Shown one piece after another: positions 7,999 to 15,235 of a stretch of 33,031 bases of DNA. A program made the translations under genes and the position numbers. The notes below the pieces were generated by a model. It did not search any database. It was not told where the DNA came from and saw nothing but the letters and a program-made list of their open reading frames with translations. This DNA is from Ignavibacteriaceae bacterium (GTDB taxonomy: Bacteria; Bacteroidota; Ignavibacteria; Ignavibacteriales; Ignavibacteriaceae): positions 1 to 33,031 of the forward strand of contig JABWCA010000014.1 of assembly GCA_013359345.1 (NCBI GenBank), written 5' to 3'. The first letter of the stretch is position 1; the number at the start of each line of letters is the position of its first letter.

Positions 7999-10107
7999 TT
8001 AAATTGATGCTAAAACTATCAAAAAGATTAATGTGAAGACTACAAAAAGAAGGTAGTCCTGAACTTTGCCGGTCTGGATTTTCCTGACCGCAAAGCCGGT
8101 TTTATCAGTTATCCATGCGGTGAAATTGACAGCACCGTCAACAACATATTTATCAAAAATTCCTGCGGCTGTTGAAATCCAGACAGTTAATGTTCCCATG
8201 AAATTAACGATCCCATCAACCACGTATTTATCAAATAATGCAATCAGCTGAGTAAATTTCACAGCCAGAGGTGAGATGATATCTGTGTAAAAATAGTCGA
8301 GATAATACCCGTTATACAGAATACGTGTGAATTTTCCTTCGGGATCAGGTGTAAGTTTCTTCATTCTGAAAAGTATGATCGCCAGAAGCGCACCCAGCAG
8401 GGTGACACCTGTTGCCGCAAAAGGAGTGATCAGCTCTGCCTGATGTTTAAGTTCACTCTCAGGACCCTCACTAAGGCTGTACGGATAAAGTGAATCGGCG
8501 GGAGCGGAAGAACCGAGTTTTTCAGCAGTCAGATAGGGGAAAAGATAGTGAGAATCTGCATGCCCTATCGGATTCAGGACATAAAGCACCCAGACGCTCA
8601 GCACCGCCAGAACTATCAGAGGCAGCTTAATTGCATAGCCATGCTCATGTATATGATGATGATGCTCTCCGTGGTCATCATCTGAGTGAGCTGCGGTGTT
8701 CTCATCTGAAACTTCATGATGATGTGAGGATTCTGCGGGCAAATCAGCTTTATCTTTCCTGAATACCACCAGCCACACTTTCACAGAATAATAAGCCGTG
8801 AAAAGGGAAGTGAGCAGCATAAGAGCTGCTATCAGGTAATTTCCGTTTATCAGACCAAAAAGAATTGTGGATGCAACCACACCCTCTTTTGAAACGAAAC
8901 CGCTGGTGAATGGGGCTCCGCAGATGGCGAGTGCAAAAACCACGTATACTGCAGTTGTGACAGGCAGAAATGCTGCAAGGCTTTTCAGTTTTCTGATATC
9001 CTGCTCATGGGTTGAGTGAATGACTGAGCCTGAAGTAAGAAATAATCCTGCCTTAAAAAATGCATGCGTTACAAGGTGGAAAAATGCAAAATATACCGAA
9101 CCGGTGCCCAGAGCGGCAAACATCATTCCGAGCTGTGAAATTGTTGAATAGGCAAATATTTTTTTAATGTCCGTCTGCACCGTTGCAACTGAAGCGCCAT
9201 AAACTGCAGAGATGCCACCGATTAATGCCACCACATAAGCGGCAGTGCCGTTAAGAAGCGGTGAGGCAATAATCATCAGATAGACACCTGCTGCAACCAT
9301 GGTTGCTGCATGGATAAGTGCCGATACCGGAGTGGGACCTTCCATTGCATCAGGCAGCCAGTTCTGAAGCGGGAACTGAGCAGATTTTGATACCGCCCCG
9401 CCGAATATCATTATGCCGAGAAGGGTAAGTCCCCAGTCTGCACCGAAAGGCAGGTTCCCCTGATTTACATATTCAAATATCTTTGTGATGTCAAATGTTT
9501 TATAATGAATCAGTGCAATCAGAATCCCGATAAAGAACATCATATCACCGACCCTGTTCATCAGGAATGCTTTCATCTGAGCCGCTGCAGCGCTGTCTTT
9601 ATGCCTCCAGAAGCCGATAAGTTTGTATGAGGCAAATCCCACAAGTTCCCAGAAAATGTATAAAATCATCAGTGAAGGTGACGCTATCAGCCCTGACATT
9701 GAGAAAACGAAGAATGATATCAGTGAGAAATATCTGTGTATATCAGGATCACCGTGCATATAATCAGTTGAGTAAACAAGGACCACAAAAGCGACTATAT
9801 TCACCACGGTAAGCATTATCACATTGAGATTATTAACCCAGTATGAAAGTGAAATTGAAAATGATTCTGACCCTGCTGCAGAATTTATTGCCAGCCACTC
9901 AAATGAATGATTCCAGTTTTCATGAGGGAAAAACTGAAGTTTAAGGTAAAGTGCGGTAAGGGATAAAGCGAGTCCGATGCCGCCGAAAATGACATTGATA
10001 TAATATACTTTGCTGAGTTTTCTTCCGATAAAGAAAGAGATCAGAAATCCTGCAAGAGGAGTAAAGACTGCTGAAAGAAACAGGTTAATCACAATCTGAG
10101 GCTGCAA
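7999..10107 (-). CDS. nuoL: NADH-quinone oxidoreductase subunit L, with His-rich loop and repeated tail
   Basis: A 702-residue subunit L, the distal antiporter-like pump of complex I with the long lateral helix. The glutamate (E154, FWELVGFASYKLIG) and lysine (K241, GGAVSKSAQFPLQNWLPDAMEGPTP) are in place. It is longer than the roughly 610-residue E. coli protein. Residues about 462-490 form a hydrophilic loop with 11 histidines among Asp/Glu, and near the C-terminus FDKYVVDG occurs twice, at 625 and 651, as a 26-residue tandem repeat before the final membrane helix. The start is TTG, supported by GGAG 7 nt upstream. It follows nuoK by 4 bp. Confidence 0.96.
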   Translation of the reverse strand: MQPQIVINLFLSAVFTPLAGFLISFFIGRKLSKVYYINVIFGGIGLALSLTALYLKLQFFPHENWNHSFEWLAINSAAGSESFSISLSYWVNNLNVIMLTVVNIVAFVVLVYSTDYMHGDPDIHRYFSLISFFVFSMSGLIASPSLMILYIFWELVGFASYKLIGFWRHKDSAAAAQMKAFLMNRVGDMMFFIGILIALIHYKTFDITKIFEYVNQGNLPFGADWGLTLLGIMIFGGAVSKSAQFPLQNWLPDAMEGPTPVSALIHAATMVAAGVYLMIIASPLLNGTAAYVVALIGGISAVYGASVATVQTDIKKIFAYSTISQLGMMFAALGTGSVYFAFFHLVTHAFFKAGLFLTSGSVIHSTHEQDIRKLKSLAAFLPVTTAVYVVFALAICGAPFTSGFVSKEGVVASTILFGLINGNYLIAALMLLTSLFTAYYSVKVWLVVFRKDKADLPAESSHHHEVSDENTAAHSDDDHGEHHHHIHEHGYAIKLPLIVLAVLSVWVLYVLNPIGHADSHYLFPYLTAEKLGSSAPADSLYPYSLSEGPESELKHQAELITPFAATGVTLLGALLAIILFRMKKLTPDPEGKFTRILYNGYYLDYFYTDIISPLAVKFTQLIALFDKYVVDGIVNFMGTLTVWISTAAGIFDKYVVDGAVNFTAWITDKTGFAVRKIQTGKVQDYLLFVVFTLIFLIVLASI

Positions 10108-10111
10108 CTTT

Positions 10112-10420
10112 TTACTCCTTGAGTGTTTTTATTTCATTCGGATCAATCGATCCGAAATTTCTGAAAATATTAATAAAGATAGCAAGCGCAACCGCGGTTT
10201 CGGCCGCAGCAATAACTATCACTATCAGCACCGCCACATCACCTCTGAACGGTGTGTCTGAAAAGCGTGCAAATGCAACAAAATTGAGATTTGCAGCATT
10301 AAGAATGAGCTCAAGACCCATAAGAATGGTTACTGAATTACGCCTTGTTAATATGGCGAACAGACCGAGGCTGAATAAAACAGCGCTTACCGCAATAAAA
10401 TGTGTTAAGGTGATACTCAT
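10112..10420 (-). CDS. nuoK: NADH-quinone oxidoreductase subunit K
   Basis: A 102-residue membrane subunit of complex I (MrpC-like) with three transmembrane helices. The conserved glutamates that relay charge are visible in MGLELILNAANLNFVAF and in AAAETAVALAIFI. Length is normal. The gene starts 1 nt after the nuoJ stop and ends 4 nt before the nuoL TTG, so it is embedded in the operon. Confidence 0.96.
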   Translation of the reverse strand: MSITLTHFIAVSAVLFSLGLFAILTRRNSVTILMGLELILNAANLNFVAFARFSDTPFRGDVAVLIVIVIAAAETAVALAIFINIFRNFGSIDPNEIKTLKE

Positions 10421-10421
10421 G

Positions 10422-10910
10422 TCATTTTCTCGCTATACTTGAAGCCGCAATCAGAATTACGAGCAGCAGAAGCCCGAGTATTTCGAATACGATCAGATAA
10501 TCATTAAAAAGTATCAGGGCAATCTGATTTAACTCTATGTTTTTCAACACTTTACCAAGTGCAGCCTCACGGAATTCCATCGCGCCTTTTATGATGAATC
10601 CGGCAAGAATGCCGGTCAGAACGAGAGCCGGAATTACAAAATGAAATTCGGTTTTGAACTGCAGGTCACGGATTCTGTTTGTGAGCATGATACCGTAAAC
10701 AATAAAGACAAGAACACCCCCGACGTAAACAAGAACCTGAATAAATGCAAGAAACCTTGCATCAAGCAGGAAAAACAAACCGGAAATGCCCACAAGGGTT
10801 GTTAGCAGGCCCACAGCCGCATAGAGCAGATTCTTTGAGAACACCACAACCGCCGCGGAGGCAAGAACTATGAAGGAGAAAAAGTAAAAGTAATAATCAA
10901 AGTATTCCAT
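10422..10910 (-). CDS. nuoJ: NADH-quinone oxidoreductase subunit J
   Basis: A 162-residue membrane subunit of complex I with five predicted hydrophobic segments. The third, with FIQVLVYVGGVLVFIVYGIML, is the conserved helix with a pi-bulge in this family. Its ATG shares one base with the nuoI stop codon (TAATG), giving translational coupling. Confidence 0.95.
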   Translation of the reverse strand: MEYFDYYFYFFSFIVLASAAVVVFSKNLLYAAVGLLTTLVGISGLFFLLDARFLAFIQVLVYVGGVLVFIVYGIMLTNRIRDLQFKTEFHFVIPALVLTGILAGFIIKGAMEFREAALGKVLKNIELNQIALILFNDYLIVFEILGLLLLVILIAASSIARK

Positions 10911-11443
10911 TATTCTCCTTTGCTTTCCAGCAGGTTTTTGGCTGCTGCCTTTCCTTCTTCATATTTCCTGAAATTCTCCACTTTCTCAATGGCTTCTTCC
11001 TTTGAAAGAGTGGTGAAATTGTAAACCAGGTTATTTCTCTCATACTCTGAATATTCGTAAACAGGTGTCATGTAGATGCAGTCGGTGGGGCAGGGGAACA
11101 CGCACAATTCACAATAACAGCATTTCGCAAAATCGATTTCAAATTTCGTAACCCATAGAAGCTTTTTCTTTCCCTGGGAGGTTTTGCCGAGATCCTCGGT
11201 CGGGAGCGATTTAACCGTTTCAATATCAATGCAGCTTACAGGGCAGGCTCTTGAGCACTGGTCACACCCTATACAGTCATCCATATTCACATAAAGGCGG
11301 TTTCTTACTCTTTCGTTAAGGGGTACTTTAACTTCGGGGTATTGTATGGTTACGGGGTCCCTGAACATGTTTTTCCAGGTGATACCCATGCCGATAAATA
11401 TTGTCGTGACAGTCTGATATATGTTTCTGAAGTATTCTCTCAT
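10910..11443 (-). CDS. nuoI: NADH-quinone oxidoreductase subunit I, 2x[4Fe-4S] ferredoxin
   Basis: A 177-residue peripheral-arm subunit that carries clusters N6a and N6b. Two CxxCxxCxxxCP motifs are seen: C57, C60, C63, C67 (CIGCDQCSRACP) and C108, C111, C114, C118 (CCYCELCVFPCP). The N-terminal helix lies along the membrane arm. It gives electrons to the NuoB cluster. It lies 10 bp after nuoH and overlaps nuoJ by 1 bp. In an 11-subunit enzyme lacking NuoEFG this subunit would be near the electron entry point, where ferredoxin is thought to dock in related enzymes. Confidence 0.96.
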   Translation of the reverse strand: MREYFRNIYQTVTTIFIGMGITWKNMFRDPVTIQYPEVKVPLNERVRNRLYVNMDDCIGCDQCSRACPVSCIDIETVKSLPTEDLGKTSQGKKKLLWVTKFEIDFAKCCYCELCVFPCPTDCIYMTPVYEYSEYERNNLVYNFTTLSKEEAIEKVENFRKYEEGKAAAKNLLESKGE

Positions 11444-11453
11444 CGTACCGGAC

Positions 11454-12512
11454 TCAAATCATAGTGATAAACGTTACTAAAACAAATAAGAACAATGCAA
11501 TCGGGATCAGATATTTCCAGCATAATGACATGAGCTGATCTATTCTGAGCCTCGGGAGCGTCCATCTCAGCCACATCTGTACAAACACCAGACCCAGCGC
11601 CTTGATTGTAAACCAGAAGAACTGTTCGGCCGGCACAAGCCAGCTTAAGTTAAGGGCATCTCCGAGATAACCGAAAGGTGACTGGTAGCCTCCGAAAAAC
11701 ACCGTTGCAATGAGCGCCGAGACTGCAAACATATTTGCATACTCTGCAAGGAAAAACAGCGCAAACTTGATTCCTGAAAACTCAGTGTGAAAACCTGCCA
11801 CAAGTTCCGATTCTGCTTCTGGCAGATCAAACGGCGTTCTGTTCACTTCGGCAAGTGTGCTTATAAATAGTATGACAGCAGATATTATCATTATCGGGAT
11901 AAATATAAACTTTTTCCACGTTAAGTCAGGTCCGCCAAGTATATACCAGTTAAATATGTTAGCTGTCTGCTTCTCACTTATTTCTGTAAGGCTCAGTGAC
12001 TGCGTTATGACAAAAAGAATCATCACAACCATCACACTGGGAATCTCGTAACTGATTATCTGCGCTGCAGATCTGAGTGCTCCCAGAAGCGAGTATTTAT
12101 TGTCTGATGACCATCCTGCAACAAGTATCCCGATTACAACAATTCCGCTGACCGAGAGGAGAAAAAGCAATCCCAGATCAAGGGTTGCACCGGTGAGAAT
12201 CGAGTTAAACGGTAGTGCAGCATATATCAGATAAGACCCCAGGAACACGACAATCGGTGATGCCGAGGTCAGGAATCTGTCAGAATGGCCGGGTCTCATA
12301 TCTTCTTTCTGCAGAAGTTTAAGAATATCGGCAGTGGTCTGGAGCAGTCCGAGAGGTCCTGTACGGTTGGGGCCGATTCTGTTCTGCATATAAGCTGACA
12401 CCTTACGTTCGGCGTAAACCGCCATCAGTGCAAACGGAATCACAAAAAGAAGCGGAAATATGGCCAGAAAGAGGTAATAAAGCATCGGGTAGCCATTCAT
12501 GAAGTCTGTCAT
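11454..12512 (-). CDS. nuoH: NADH-quinone oxidoreductase subunit H
   Basis: A 352-residue membrane subunit that forms the quinone channel between the peripheral and membrane arms. The signatures AERKVSAYMQNRIGPNRTGP and EVNRTPFDLPEAESELVAGFHTE are present (shown in part), carrying charged residues of the E-channel. The ATG at 12512 has GAGG about 8 nt upstream and overlaps the nuoD stop by 4 bp (ATGA). In most bacteria nuoE, F and G lie between nuoD and nuoH; here they are absent. Confidence 0.96.
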   Translation of the reverse strand: MTDFMNGYPMLYYLFLAIFPLLFVIPFALMAVYAERKVSAYMQNRIGPNRTGPLGLLQTTADILKLLQKEDMRPGHSDRFLTSASPIVVFLGSYLIYAALPFNSILTGATLDLGLLFLLSVSGIVVIGILVAGWSSDNKYSLLGALRSAAQIISYEIPSVMVVMILFVITQSLSLTEISEKQTANIFNWYILGGPDLTWKKFIFIPIMIISAVILFISTLAEVNRTPFDLPEAESELVAGFHTEFSGIKFALFFLAEYANMFAVSALIATVFFGGYQSPFGYLGDALNLSWLVPAEQFFWFTIKALGLVFVQMWLRWTLPRLRIDQLMSLCWKYLIPIALFLFVLVTFITMI

Positions 12513-13630
12513 CTGTCAACCTCACCCAGAACAATATCTATTGAGCCAAGAATTGCAACTATATCTGCGACCAGGTTTCCTCTGCAAAGCTCATCAAGAA
12601 GCATGAGATGAATGAATGAAGGGGGACGCACTTTCACCCTGAACGGATTATTTGCACCTTTACTTATAATAAAGTATCCGAGCTCACCCCTTGGGTTTTC
12701 AACTCTTGTGTATAACTGACCGGCAGGAACCTTTATTCTTTTCGGGATTGCGCTTTTTACGTCACCATCGGGTATATTATCAATAGCCTGCTCAATGATT
12801 TTTATGCTTTCTTCCATTTCACGGACCCTGATATAGTAACGATCCCAGCAGTCACCTGTTGTGCCCATTGCGCCATCGCCCACGGGTATTTCAAAATCGA
12901 ATTTATCGTAGATGGAATAAGGATCATCTCTGCGCAGATCCCATTTATAACCGCTGGCTCTCAGATTAGGACCTGTTACGCCGTAATTAATGGCCTTTTC
13001 AATATCAAGCACGCCAAGATTGGCAGTTCTGTCTATAAATATCTTATTGCCTGTAAGCAGGCGGTTAAGTTCTGTCAGTTTTGGCTTGAAGTAAACTAGA
13101 AATTCTTTGGTAAGCCTTACAAAATCAGGATGAATCTCTTTTGAGAGTCCTCCCGGCCAGATGTAATTATAAAGGAGACGTGCTCCGGAAACCAGCTCAA
13201 AAAGGCTCAGAATCTTTTCCCTGTCACGGAAACAGAAAAGGAAGGGGGTGAATGCTCCCACATCAAGTCCGTAAGTTCCCACCGCAACCAGATGCGACGC
13301 GATTCTCTGAAGCTCACCTAATATAACCCTCATGTATTCAACCCGCGGGGGTACTTCAATGCCGGCCATTCTTTCAACGGCGAGCGCAAAGCCGAATTCA
13401 TTGTACATTGCCGCGAGGTAATCCATGCGGTCAACATAAGGAACAATCTGAGGATAAGTAAGGGCTTCTGTGTGCTTTTCGAAACAGCGGTGCAGATAAC
13501 CGATATGAGGAATAACCTCTTTAACTATTTCACCGTCAAGCTTAACTTCGAGTCTGAGCACACCGTGAGTTGACGGGTGCTGCGGACCCATATTGATGAC
13601 CATTTCTTCAGAGACAAATTCTTTTATCAT
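12509..13630 (-). CDS. nuoD: NADH-quinone oxidoreductase subunit D
   Basis: A 373-residue 49-kDa-type subunit that builds the quinone site with NuoB. The motif NMGPQHPSTHGVLR near the N-terminus contains the quinone-contacting histidine, and IGYLHRCFEK and MDYLAAMYNE follow as expected. It ends GSIDIVLGEVDR, the usual C-terminus. It is not fused to NuoC. ATG shares a base with the nuoC stop (TGATG). Confidence 0.97.
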   Translation of the reverse strand: MIKEFVSEEMVINMGPQHPSTHGVLRLEVKLDGEIVKEVIPHIGYLHRCFEKHTEALTYPQIVPYVDRMDYLAAMYNEFGFALAVERMAGIEVPPRVEYMRVILGELQRIASHLVAVGTYGLDVGAFTPFLFCFRDREKILSLFELVSGARLLYNYIWPGGLSKEIHPDFVRLTKEFLVYFKPKLTELNRLLTGNKIFIDRTANLGVLDIEKAINYGVTGPNLRASGYKWDLRRDDPYSIYDKFDFEIPVGDGAMGTTGDCWDRYYIRVREMEESIKIIEQAIDNIPDGDVKSAIPKRIKVPAGQLYTRVENPRGELGYFIISKGANNPFRVKVRPPSFIHLMLLDELCRGNLVADIVAILGSIDIVLGEVDR

Positions 13631-14175
13631 CAGTAGGGTACCTTTATACCCTGATAAAATTCAGGATTTTGATAATCTTTTCTCAGGGGAAAGCCAAATT
13701 CCCAGTCATAAGGCATAAGAATGCGGATAAGATTAGGATGACCTGTAAAAATAATGCCGTACATATCGTATGCTTCGCGCTCCTGCCAGTCGGCACTGAC
13801 CCATAGAGGGGTCACACTCGGAACCTCAGGATTAGCTTTTGGAACAATAGTTTTTATTATGATCTTTTTCCTGTTGGGAAGCGATTCAAGATGATAAACC
13901 ACACTCAGGTTTCCGCCTGTCAGAGTTTCCGAGCCGTCATCATTTTTGGTCTTAACGGCGTCATCCTCATCATTGCCGGTAAGCAGAACCAATGAATCAA
14001 ACCCCAGTGCAGGATTATCATAAAGTTCTGTCATCACAACGGAAATCAGCTCAGCCGGAACTGTGAGGAAAGTTTCGAACGGGGATTCGGTAATTACGAT
14101 CTGTGAGGCTTTCTCTTCTCCGAGCAGGAGAGTGAACCGGTCTGTAACCGATTTTATAAATTCTGTATCAGCCAA
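13630..14175 (-). CDS. nuoC: NADH-quinone oxidoreductase subunit C
   Basis: A 181-residue 30-kDa-type peripheral subunit. The family signature is in the last third: [20 protein letters not shown] and [18 protein letters not shown] (family REVWDMFGI and GHPxLRRIL). The N-terminal 100 residues are poorly conserved, as in relatives, and include an acidic loop ([17 protein letters not shown]). It overlaps nuoB by 8 bp and nuoD by 1 bp. Confidence 0.95.
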   Translation of the reverse strand: MADTEFIKSVTDRFTLLLGEEKASQIVITESPFETFLTVPAELISVVMTELYDNPALGFDSLVLLTGNDEDDAVKTKNDDGSETLTGGNLSVVYHLESLPNRKKIIIKTIVPKANPEVPSVTPLWVSADWQEREAYDMYGIIFTGHPNLIRILMPYDWEFGFPLRKDYQNPEFYQGIKVPY

Positions 14176-14650
14176 CTCTGCTCTCGTTTCTGATTTTTTC
14201 CTGAAGTTTCAGAAGCCCTTCAAGAAGTGCTTCCGGTCTTGGGGGGCATCCCGGGATGTAGACATCAACGGGGATAACTCTGTCCACTCCTTTAAGCACA
14301 TGATAACCATGATCCCAGTACGGGCCGCCGCAGTTTGCGCATGAACCCATTGAAATGACGTATTTGGGATCCGGAATCTGCTCGTAGAGTCTTTTAACTC
14401 TTGAAGCCATCTTTAATGTAACGGTTCCGGAGATAATAATTATATCCGACTGGCGGGGTGATGGCCGCGGTATCACACCGAACCTGTCAAAATCATAGTG
14501 AGAAGCTGAAGTTGCCATCATTTCAATGGCACAGCATGCAAGGCCGAACCCAACCTGCCATAATGATGAAAGGCGTGCCCAGTTAAGAAGTGCATCAAGA
14601 TTTGTTACAATGATGTTTGAGTCTGTGAATTCTTTATCCAGATAACCCAT
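14168..14650 (-). CDS. nuoB: NADH-quinone oxidoreductase subunit B, [4Fe-4S] cluster N2
   Basis: A 160-residue subunit that holds cluster N2, the last electron carrier before quinone. The tandem cysteines C39-C40 ([10 protein letters not shown]) and C104 and C135 ([20 protein letters not shown]) are the expected four ligands. Its ATG shares a base with the nuoA stop (TAATG). Confidence 0.97.
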   Translation of the reverse strand: MGYLDKEFTDSNIIVTNLDALLNWARLSSLWQVGFGLACCAIEMMATSASHYDFDRFGVIPRPSPRQSDIIIISGTVTLKMASRVKRLYEQIPDPKYVISMGSCANCGGPYWDHGYHVLKGVDRVIPVDVYIPGCPPRPEALLEGLLKLQEKIRNESRVG

Positions 14651-15030
14651 TAGTCCCTGTTCTCCGGTTCTGCAGTTTTTTCGTTCCAGTCAAGATCACC
14701 CTTTTTCCACTCGTATGCCAGACCAAGGATCAGTAAACCGATGAATATCAGTCCCGAAAAATACATAAACCAGTTTTTATCAGGCAGGGTGGTAATCCAG
14801 GGAATTATGAGGACAAGTTCTACGCCAAAAATGAGAAAAAGGAGGGCAATGATATAATATTTGATGCTCAGCCTTACATAAGGTGAGCCCTGTGCATCCT
14901 CACCGCATTCATAACTCAGATTCTTTTCGTATCCGGGCCTGCGGGGTCTGAGGATTTTTGCAGTCACATACGCAATGATTCCAAAGCCTATTGCAACCAG
15001 CGTGAAAAAAGAAACACCAATTAATTCCAT
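14650..15030 (-). CDS. nuoA: NADH-quinone oxidoreductase subunit A
   Basis: A 126-residue membrane subunit with three helices; the loop [17 protein letters not shown] is the family hallmark (family YECG). [11 protein letters not shown] lies in the second helix. I chose the ATG at 15030; a TTG at 15039 in frame would add three residues. A GAG lies 4 nt before the ATG. It is the first gene of the nuo operon, about 108 nt downstream of a Bacteroidota-type promoter match. Confidence 0.95.
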   Translation of the reverse strand: MELIGVSFFTLVAIGFGIIAYVTAKILRPRRPGYEKNLSYECGEDAQGSPYVRLSIKYYIIALLFLIFGVELVLIIPWITTLPDKNWFMYFSGLIFIGLLILGLAYEWKKGDLDWNEKTAEPENRD

Positions 15031-15144
15031 AAAACTCAAAAATTATCGGTGTAAATATAATCAGAATTCATTTATCTGATTAGAATGTTAAAAAAAATGT
15101 GTCTTGATTAAATAAAACAGAATTAATAATCTGTTTTTCATCTC

Positions 15145-15176
15145 CAAATATATATCAATAATATTTCTGATTCAAA
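15145..15176 (-). promoter_or_regulatory. Candidate promoter of the nuo operon
   Basis: On the minus strand TTTG (15176-15173), 20 nt, then TATATTTG (15152-15145) match the Bacteroidota sigma-A pattern (TTTG, about 19 nt, TAnnTTTG) with one extra spacer base. It lies in the only gap before nuoA and would give a leader near 108 nt. The same arrangement with a 20-nt spacer recurs at 21553-21583 and 32245-32275. Confidence 0.55.
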
Positions 15177-15183
15177 TATCCGG

Positions 15184-15208
15184 GGGATTCTTTTTTTTTC
15201 AGAATCCC
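15184..15208. repeat. Inverted repeat with homopolymer loop downstream of the acyl-activating fusion
   Basis: GGGATTCT (15184-15191) and AGAATCCC (15201-15208) form a perfect 8-bp stem; the loop is eight T and a C on the plus strand, that is A-rich on the transcript of the upstream gene. No T tract follows on either strand, so this is not a standard intrinsic terminator. It lies 28 bp after the fusion gene and just before the nuo promoter. Confidence 0.6.
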
Positions 15209-15235
15209 TCAGATATTAACTAATCCTGACAGAAT

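Noticed and set aside
8640-8725. ATGATG/CATCAT-like short repeat resembling a microsatellite
   Set aside because: It is the coding sequence of the histidine run of NuoL on the other strand, and the repeat is irregular.
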